A stretch of 64,000 nt of DNA from an uncultured Collinsella sp. Lineage in GTDB: Bacteria > Actinomycetota > Coriobacteriia > Coriobacteriales > Coriobacteriaceae. Under the pieces are notes generated by a model that worked only from the letters and a program-made list of their open reading frames with translations, ran no database searches and had not been told where the DNA came from. A program made the translations under genes and the position numbers. Below, piece by piece: positions 59,427 to 64,000 of the stretch. Every line of letters starts with the position of its first letter. The first letter of the stretch is position 1. The DNA lies in assembly GCA_900542155.1 (NCBI GenBank), contig UQMD01000005.1:26830-90829 (forward strand), read 5' to 3'.

Positions 59427-60191
59427 ATGATACAAAAACATGATCTTCCCATTCTTGAATACGATTTTGATTCGATTGAGGTCATCAGGCCCAATCATGG
59501 CGCAGAGCAGCTCGTCCTTCCGGAAAAATGTGTGTTTGGTTTTCTGGGCGATGTGATTGATGATTACGCATTTGAAATGGATGCAGTCATTGCTGAACAC
59601 TTTGAAACGATTACAAAAAGTTATCCTGTTTATATCGTCCAGCAAAATGGGCTGGAATTTTGCCTGTGTCAGGCACCGCTGGGAGCTGCCGCGGCTGCAC
59701 AGCTTCTGGATTTTTTAATCTCCTGCGGATGCAAAAAAATTATTTCAGCCGGTTCCTGCGGAGTGCTGACCGATTTGGACGAAAACGAATTCTTGATTCC
59801 AATCAGGGCAATGCGCGATGAAGGCACTTCGTATCATTATCTTCCAGCCGCTCGGTTTGTTGATCTGGAGCCTTCCGCAATAAAAGCCATTGAGCAGACG
59901 TTTTGTGCGTTGAATATTCCGTTTCAAAAATGTATCACATGGACAACGGATGGTTTTTTCCGAGAAACACGAGATATGGTAGAATATCGCAAATCCGAGG
60001 GCTGTGCCACAGTTGAAATGGAGTGTGCTGCACTGGCCGCCTGTGCCCAGAAGCGTGGTGCAGTCTTTGGCCAGATTCTCTACACTGCCGATTCCCTTGC
60101 GAATGTTTATGCTCATGATGAGAGAGATTGGGGAAAGGGCTCTTTGCGGAAAGCACTGGAGCTTTGCATCAATGTTCTTATAACCATGTGA
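59427..60191 (+). CDS. Nucleoside phosphorylase family protein
   Basis: A 254-residue PNP_UDP-type phosphorylase, which cleaves nucleosides with phosphate. Landmarks: ISAGSCGVLTDL (phosphate/ribose region), RDEGTSYHYLP, ATVEMECAALAACAQKRG (the Glu-Met-Glu ribose-binding motif) and TADSLANV containing the base-binding Asp. Most similar in layout to uridine/purine phosphorylases of the hexameric class; substrate specificity unclear. No own promoter evident after module A. AGAGGAAA upstream of the ATG. Confidence 0.85.
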   Translation: MIQKHDLPILEYDFDSIEVIRPNHGAEQLVLPEKCVFGFLGDVIDDYAFEMDAVIAEHFETITKSYPVYIVQQNGLEFCLCQAPLGAAAAAQLLDFLISCGCKKIISAGSCGVLTDLDENEFLIPIRAMRDEGTSYHYLPAARFVDLEPSAIKAIEQTFCALNIPFQKCITWTTDGFFRETRDMVEYRKSEGCATVEMECAALAACAQKRGAVFGQILYTADSLANVYAHDERDWGKGSLRKALELCINVLITM

Positions 60192-60201
60192 CGATTCACC
60201 A

Positions 60202-60262
60202 CCATACAGTTCGTACCCGAACCCGATTCTTTACGAAAAAGGGTTCGGGTACGTTTTTGTTT
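60202..60262. repeat. Module A copy 3
   Basis: CCACCATACAGTTCGTACCCGAACCC ends with GGGTTCGGGTACGTTTTTG (hairpin 60213-60252); nearly identical to copies 1 and 2. Immediately followed by module B copy 2, as in copy 1. Confidence 0.8.
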
Positions 60263-60297
60263 ATTGAAGTTTACCGCAGCAACCGAACGGTAAATGA

Positions 60298-60345
60298 GCA
60301 AAGGCAGGGTATCACCATGGTGATGATATCCTGCCTTTTGTTTTG
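60298..60345. repeat. Module B copy 2
   Basis: AAAGGCAGGGTATCACCATGG / TGATGATATCCTGCCTTTTG hairpin, convergent side of the cupin gene (minus strand), which ends at 60356 just beyond it. Confidence 0.8.
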
Positions 60346-60355
60346 ATATGTTTTA

Positions 60356-60709
60356 TCAGTAGATCACAGCATCCGTTGCAGTATAGCCTTCGAGAGAATT
60401 CTCCTTGACCTGAATACAAATATAAGTGATTTCAGAATTGTTTGCAGCAAAGAACTGACGTTTTGCCACGGGAGAAATCTTCAGCCAGTCGCCTGCTGCA
60501 AGGCTGATTTCTTCGCCATCGATAACGACCTTGCCTTTGCCGGAAAGAACACCGTAGATTTCCTCATTTGCCTTGTGGGAGTGGACAAACGGAACATTTG
60601 CTCCCGCAGGAAGCGTATTCAAGCTGATCTCCGCACCAGTCAGGGCGAGCTTTTCATGAAGCTCCGTCCGATTTTCTTTTCCAACTGTCATTTTTGTGTA
60701 GCTTGCCAT
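60356..60709 (-). CDS. Cupin-domain protein
   Basis: A 117-residue single cupin beta-barrel protein. Motif 1 reads PFVHSHKANEEIYGVLSGKGKVVI with the metal-binding His and Glu, and motif 2 is SPVAKRQFFAANNSE, which lacks the usual His but keeps the fold. AGGTG ribosome binding site. Divergent from HxlR and sharing its operator region; the pair suggests a stress- or redox-responsive unit. Substrate unknown. Confidence 0.8.
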   Translation of the reverse strand: MASYTKMTVGKENRTELHEKLALTGAEISLNTLPAGANVPFVHSHKANEEIYGVLSGKGKVVIDGEEISLAAGDWLKISPVAKRQFFAANNSEITYICIQVKENSLEGYTATDAVIY

Positions 60710-60755
60710 TGTAAGCACCTCCATTTTGATTCGCAATCTTTCATTGCCTGAGCTA

Positions 60756-60784
60756 AGTATAGAAGCTCGCACATTCAAAAACAA
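60756..60784 (-). promoter_or_regulatory. Promoter of the cupin gene
   Basis: Minus strand: TTGTTT (60784-60779), 17-bp spacer, TATACT (60761-60756). Confidence 0.75.
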
Positions 60785-60786
60785 GT

Positions 60787-60814
60787 ACGCACTTTTTTGT
60801 AACTGTACACTCAA
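60787..60814. promoter_or_regulatory. Candidate HxlR operator in the shared intergenic region
   Basis: The half-sites GTACGCACT and its approximate inverse AGTGTACAG flank TTTTTTGTAA between the two divergent promoters; it overlaps the -35 of the hxlR promoter. Dyad symmetry at this location fits autoregulation and control of the cupin gene. Inferred, not shown. Confidence 0.45.
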
Positions 60815-60832
60815 AAATGAATGTGATATACT
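60804..60832 (+). promoter_or_regulatory. Promoter of the HxlR gene
   Basis: TGTACA (60804-60809), 17-bp spacer, TG-extended TATACT (60827-60832), 19 nt before the start. Confidence 0.7.
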
Positions 60833-60851
60833 ATATACAGAGGTGACTGAT

Positions 60852-61184
60852 ATGCGTACAAAAGAAGAACTGCCGGAATGTCCGGTTGCAACAGCAGTAT
60901 CCCTGATTGGCGGAAAATGGAAACTCTTGCTTCTGCGCAATCTAAAAGAGCGTCCATGGAGATTCAATGAGTTGCAAAGAAGCATCGACGGGATCTCGCA
61001 GAAAGTTTTGACCGAGAGCTTAAGACAGATGATTGATGATGGGCTTGCCTACCGTCGTGATTATCACGAGAATCCTCCCAAAGTAGAATATGGGTTGACC
61101 GATCTCGGAACGGAAATGTTACCAATCGTCAATGCACTTGCAGACTTTGGCAATTACTATAAATCAGTCGTTGATCGGTCATGA
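60852..61184 (+). CDS. HxlR-family winged-helix regulator
   Basis: A 110-residue MarR-like HxlR regulator: CPVATAVSLIGGKWKLLLLRNL, RFNELQRSIDGISQKVLTESLRQM and VEYGLTDLG are the family's hallmarks. The N-terminal Cys before the HTH is conserved and used for redox or aldehyde sensing in several relatives. AGAGGTGA upstream. Divergent from the cupin gene; both probably controlled from the dyad at 60787-60814. Confidence 0.9.
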   Translation: MRTKEELPECPVATAVSLIGGKWKLLLLRNLKERPWRFNELQRSIDGISQKVLTESLRQMIDDGLAYRRDYHENPPKVEYGLTDLGTEMLPIVNALADFGNYYKSVVDRS

Positions 61185-61197
61185 TCGATATTATGAA

Positions 61198-61235
61198 GTA
61201 GGGTTTAGGGCAGGCACGCCCCAACCAGACCGCGT
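61198..61235. repeat. Module D copy 2
   Basis: GTAGGGTTTAGGGCAGGCACGCCCCAACCAGA, shared with 58313-58350. The bases 61236-61353 include CCCCAGTGGGG and further CCCCAACAAG-like repeats leading into module B copy 3. Confidence 0.75.
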
Positions 61236-61353
61236 TTGCGAAGCAACGAACGCCCCAGTGGGGATTTCAAGCGGCAGAACGGTCTGCGTTAGCAGATGGA
61301 GGGGCTTTGCCCCAACAAGTTCTGAAAAGAGACTACTCAGAGCGATAAACAAG

Positions 61354-61399
61354 CAAAGGCAGGGTATCACCATGGAGGTGGTGCCCTGCCTTTTGCTTT
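61354..61399. repeat. Module B copy 3
   Basis: AAAGGCAGGGTATCACCATGG / GTGCCCTGCCTTTTG; same block as copies 1 and 2, immediately upstream of module C copy 2. Confidence 0.8.
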
Positions 61400-61405
61400 G
61401 CATCC

Positions 61406-61560
61406 CCCTATACTGTGCGTTTCGGGTCAATCGCGGCGTACGTCCGTATACAGTCCGTACGCACGTACGCAGGAAAAAGGGCAGGTTCTTGCATATAGGG
61501 ATTTTCTTTCGGCTGTCGGTATGGTATACTCGGTTTAGTTTAACAAATCGGAATTTGCAG
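61406..61560 (+). promoter_or_regulatory. Module C copy 2: palindrome plus promoter of tag
   Basis: GGCGTACGTCC...CGCACGTACGC palindrome (61436-61470), a shared block, and TG-extended TATACT (61525-61530) upstream of AACAAATCGGAA. Nearly the same as 57188-57335. Transcription would start about 40 nt before the tag start at 61574. Confidence 0.75.
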
Positions 61561-61573
61561 GACGGAGAAACTT

Positions 61574-62140
61574 ATGGAAGAATTGATACAAAGATGTTCA
61601 TGGGCAACTACCGACTTATATAAAGAGTATCATGATAATGAATGGGGAAAGCCCGTTCATGATGAGAATAAACTATTTGAGATGTTAATACTTGAAGGTA
61701 TGCAGGCAGGACTATCGTGGCTGACAATACTAAATAAAAGAGAGGCATTTAGAATTGCTTTTGATAACTTTGACTGCAAAAAAATAGCGCTATATGATGA
61801 TGCAAAAATAGAAAAGCTAATGCAAAATAGCCGCATTGTTCGTAATCGGTTAAAAATCAAATCAGCAATAACAAATGCTCAACAGTTTATAAAAATCCAA
61901 GAATCGTATGGCAGTTTTGATTCGTTTATATGGTCTTATGTTGATGGTAAGCCAATTCTCAATCAGTTCCAAACTGAAACTGATATACCCGCAAAGACTG
62001 CACTCTCAGACCAAATTAGTAAAGACTTAAAAAAGCTTGGCTTTAAGTTTGTTGGTAGTACAATTATATATGCCTATATGCAGGCAATAGGGATTGTCAA
62101 TGACCATGTAAAAGGTTGCCATTTGTATGCAAACAAATAG
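61574..62140 (+). CDS. tag: DNA-3-methyladenine glycosylase I
   Basis: A 188-residue HhH-like base-excision enzyme removing 3-methyladenine. The zinc ligands of the Tag family are present: Cys8 (RCSW), His20 (YHDNEWG) and C-terminal NDHVKGC. The catalytic-pocket segment LFEMLILEGMQAGLSW and MQAIGIVNDH are conserved. AT-rich, Firmicutes-like. It follows module C promoter with GACGGAG upstream. It is 179 nt from the MarR gene that controls the radical-SAM genes. Confidence 0.94.
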   Translation: MEELIQRCSWATTDLYKEYHDNEWGKPVHDENKLFEMLILEGMQAGLSWLTILNKREAFRIAFDNFDCKKIALYDDAKIEKLMQNSRIVRNRLKIKSAITNAQQFIKIQESYGSFDSFIWSYVDGKPILNQFQTETDIPAKTALSDQISKDLKKLGFKFVGSTIIYAYMQAIGIVNDHVKGCHLYANK

Positions 62141-62260
62141 CATTTCACTTTCGATTGATAGAACAGCAGCTCAACAGGGTTGTTAAAGACTTTCTGTATC
62201 ACAATTTCTAGTTTGGAGAATTGAAATAAATGGAATTTACCTATTAAGACATACAAACTC

Positions 62261-62311
62261 TTGACAGTAAAACTCCTATATAGTATTATTTAAAAAACTA
62301 CTATATAGGAG
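62261..62311 (+). promoter_or_regulatory. Promoter and palindromic operator of the marR-radical SAM operon
   Basis: TTGACA (62261-62266), 17-bp spacer, TATTAT (62284-62289). A perfect 13-bp inverted repeat CTCCTATATAGTA / TACTATATAGGAG (62273-62285, 62299-62311) lies across the -10 and the start region, the ideal place for a MarR dimer to repress. It ends 7 nt before the start codon. Confidence 0.85.
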
Positions 62312-62318
62312 CTTTTGC

Positions 62319-62756
62319 ATGAAAACAAATGGCGGATTTCTTGTCACCAAAATAAAACAACTTGGAGACCGGATTTTTGAAAGAATTCTCAGCGAAAAGA
62401 ATATTGATGCGTTTAATGGAGCTCAAGGGCGTATTCTTTATGTGCTGTGGCAGGAGGATGGTATCTCAATCAGGTCACTCTCGACTAAATGCGGATTAGC
62501 GATAACATCTCTTACTACGATGCTGGAAAGAATGGAAAATCAAGGGCTGATAAGCCGTGTTCAGTCTGAAACGGACAAAAGGAAAACACTCCTGTTTCTG
62601 ACTGAGAAAGCACATGCCTTAAAGGGCGAGTACGATTCTGTATCTGATGAGATGGGCAGTATTTACTACAAAGGTTTTTCAGAGGAAGAAATTACCCGGT
62701 TTGAGGAATGCCTCGACCGCATCAGAAAGAATCTTGAGGAGTGGCAGAAGTCATGA
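62319..62756 (+). CDS. MarR-family transcriptional regulator of the radical SAM mobile pair
   Basis: A 145-residue winged-helix MarR protein with IRSLSTKCGLAITSLTTMLERMENQGLISRV as the recognition helix and an extended C-terminal dimer helix (FSEEEITRFEECLDRIRKNLEEW). The stop overlaps the next gene by 4 bp. The perfect palindrome over its promoter implies autorepression. In the known 'radical SAM mobile pair' system a MarR-family gene precedes the two radical SAM genes in this order. Confidence 0.92.
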   Translation: MKTNGGFLVTKIKQLGDRIFERILSEKNIDAFNGAQGRILYVLWQEDGISIRSLSTKCGLAITSLTTMLERMENQGLISRVQSETDKRKTLLFLTEKAHALKGEYDSVSDEMGSIYYKGFSEEEITRFEECLDRIRKNLEEWQKS

Positions 62757-63442
62757 GTATTTGTATCAAAGATCAGATTCAGAACATGAATATCGTCATT
62801 GGCTGCACAGTGGGGTGTACATATTGCTATGCCCGCAACAACGTGAAACGCTGGCATATGATTGATGACTTCGCTGACCCTGAATTCTTTCCGGGTAAGC
62901 TCAAGATGATGGAAAAGAAACGTCCGCAGAACTTTCTTCTTACCGGCATGAGCGATCTCTCCGGATGGAAGCCGGAATGGAGAGACGAGGTATTTGCAAA
63001 GATCCGTGAAAATCCACAGCATCAGTTCCTGTTCCTTACCAAGCGACCTGATTTGCTGGATTTTGATACCGATCTGGAAAACGCATGGTTTGGCGTTACG
63101 GTGACGAGGAAAGCAGAACTGTGGCGTATCGACGCCCTTCGGAAAAACGTCAGAGCAAAACATTACCATGTTACCTTTGAGCCGTTATTCGACGATCCCG
63201 GCACAGTTGACCTTTCCGGAATCAACTGGATCGTTGTGGGCACCATGACCGGAGCTCAGAGCAGGAAGATTCATACGGAGCCGGAATGGGCATGGTCTCT
63301 GACGGACCAGGCACATAAGCTCGGCATTCCGGTGTTTATGAAGGAAGACCTTGTCCCTATCATAGGGGATGAAAATATGATTCAGGAAATGCCGGAAGAA
63401 TTTAATAAAGTGTTAGAGGTACAGAAATCATGGAAGAAGTAA
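62753..63442 (+). CDS. Radical SAM mobile pair protein A (DUF5131-like)
   Basis: A 229-residue radical SAM protein. The cluster motif CxxxCxxC is Cys18, Cys22, Cys25 (GCTVGCTYCYA). Later segments FLFLTKRPDLLDF, FEPLFDDPGTVDLSGINWIVVGTMTG and GIPVFMKEDL match the DUF5131 (Gp37/Gp68) pattern known from phages. It begins on the MarR stop (ATGA) and overlaps the next gene by 13 bp, so translation is coupled. No substrate known. Confidence 0.88.
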   Translation: MSICIKDQIQNMNIVIGCTVGCTYCYARNNVKRWHMIDDFADPEFFPGKLKMMEKKRPQNFLLTGMSDLSGWKPEWRDEVFAKIRENPQHQFLFLTKRPDLLDFDTDLENAWFGVTVTRKAELWRIDALRKNVRAKHYHVTFEPLFDDPGTVDLSGINWIVVGTMTGAQSRKIHTEPEWAWSLTDQAHKLGIPVFMKEDLVPIIGDENMIQEMPEEFNKVLEVQKSWKK

Positions 63443-64000
63443 TAAATGGAATCCTCATTCGTGAGGTGGAAACAAAGAACATCATGACTAAGTCTAGTCT
63501 GCCGGTAGGCGGTTACTCGGTCAATCCCTATGTGGGCTGTACACATGCCTGCAAGTATTGCTATGCTTCTTTTATGAAGCGCTTTACCGGGCACAAGGAG
63601 GAATGGGGCACTTTCCTTGATGTGAAGCATTGGCCGGAAATTAAAAATCCGAAGAAATATGCCGGACAGCGGGTGGTCATCGGTTCTGTGACAGATGGCT
63701 ACAATCCACAGGAGGAGCAATTCGGGAATACCAGAAAACTTCTGGAGCAGCTGATCGGCAGTGACGCAGATATTCTGATCTGCACAAAGTCGGATCTTGT
63801 GGTACGGGATATTGATCTGCTGAAGAAGCTTGGACGAGTAACCGTTTCATGGTCGATCAACACACTAGATGAAAATTTCAAGAACGATATGGACTCTGCT
63901 TCTAGCATTGAGCGCCGTATCGCTGCTATGAAGCAGGTATATGAAGCAGGTATCCGTACAGTCTGTTTCGTATCCCCGGTATTCCCCGGTATCACGGATT
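63430..64000 (+). CDS. Radical SAM mobile pair protein B, partial (truncated by window end)
   Basis: At least 190 residues, cut by the window end. The radical SAM motif is Cys37, Cys41, Cys44 in VNPYVGCTHACKYCYA. A Tyr/Gly-rich N-terminus, GSVTDGYNPQEEQ and TVSWSINTLDENF are family features of the SPL/Rv2578c-type radical SAM group. Starts at ATG 63430 inside the end of protein A. The two proteins presumably act together; the pairing of a DUF5131-like and an SPL-like radical SAM enzyme is typical for this system. Confidence 0.88.
   Translation, partial: MEEVINGILIREVETKNIMTKSSLPVGGYSVNPYVGCTHACKYCYASFMKRFTGHKEEWGTFLDVKHWPEIKNPKKYAGQRVVIGSVTDGYNPQEEQFGNTRKLLEQLIGSDADILICTKSDLVVRDIDLLKKLGRVTVSWSINTLDENFKNDMDSASSIERRIAAMKQVYEAGIRTVCFVSPVFPGITD

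Noticed and set aside
57002..61560. CRISPR array
   Set aside because: The repeats are hairpin modules of several kinds at irregular distances of hundreds of bases, with genes between; no regular short spacers.
57002..61560. Integron gene cassette array with attC sites
   Set aside because: Modules lack the R'/R'' attC core arrangement as far as can be seen, they carry promoters, genes face both directions, and no tyrosine integrase gene is visible.

Overview
The window is bacterial chromosome, almost certainly from a member of the Coriobacteriia close to Collinsella. This is inferred from the GC-rich coding sequence, the AGGAG-type ribosome binding sites, the actinobacterial-style order aroK-aroB-pepP-efp-nusB, a SigB-type sigma cluster and the style of the intergenic palindromes. 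It has not been confirmed by a database search. Positions 1 to about 56,990 are GC-rich, tightly packed core chromosome. From about 56,990 to the window end the DNA is clearly AT-richer with Firmicutes-like genes, and looks like acquired, modular accessory DNA.

Layout of the core. 1-1,010: 3' end of malQ and an FmdB zinc-ribbon gene. 1,110-8,323 (minus): gltX, priA, def, fmt and rsmB, a translation-initiation and replication-restart group. 8,590-17,220 (plus): metK, a one-chain L-serine dehydratase, a membrane-anchored L,D-transpeptidase and a MacAB-like export operon. 17,322-21,131 (minus): a TetR regulator, a flippase-like membrane protein, tRNA-Glu(CTC) and the CCA-adding enzyme. 21,327-28,103 (minus): a fructose PTS block (fruA, ptsH, ptsI and two PfkB-type sugar-phosphate kinases) with a divergent RpiR regulator. 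29,294-42,412 (minus): a long run from alaS through ruvX, mltG, yqeG, aroK, an AroB-like gene, pepP, efp, gls24, nusB, xseB, tlyA, nadK and recN. 42,855-46,014 (minus): a DUF948 protein, a degenerate RsbW-like protein, a SigB-type sigma factor and an AI-2E family transporter. 46,115-55,364 (minus): rarA, a dGTPase-like HD protein, a lone prepilin peptidase, a processive glycosyltransferase, rluD, lspA and ileS. The ileS leader is a T-box riboswitch. 55,851-56,933: an iron-type alcohol/glycerol dehydrogenase.

The accessory tail (56,990-64,000) carries small gene units: an XRE/membrane regulator, a GNAT acetyltransferase, a nucleoside phosphorylase, a divergent cupin/HxlR pair, a 3-methyladenine glycosylase, and a MarR plus two-radical-SAM operon cut by the window end. 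They are separated by shared non-coding modules, each present two or three times, so the region reads like an assembled cassette array. The MarR/radical-SAM unit matches what is known as the 'radical SAM mobile pair', whose function is not established. It is the best candidate here for an undescribed system.

Other points of interest are several families of intergenic palindromes whose outer arms are specific to each locus while their cores are shared (one with a compensatory base-pair change), an AroB homologue without its metal ligands, an anti-sigma-like protein without the ATP-binding motifs, and a consensus sliding-clamp-binding peptide at the N-terminus of PriA. No CRISPR array, rRNA, integrase or transposase gene was seen.
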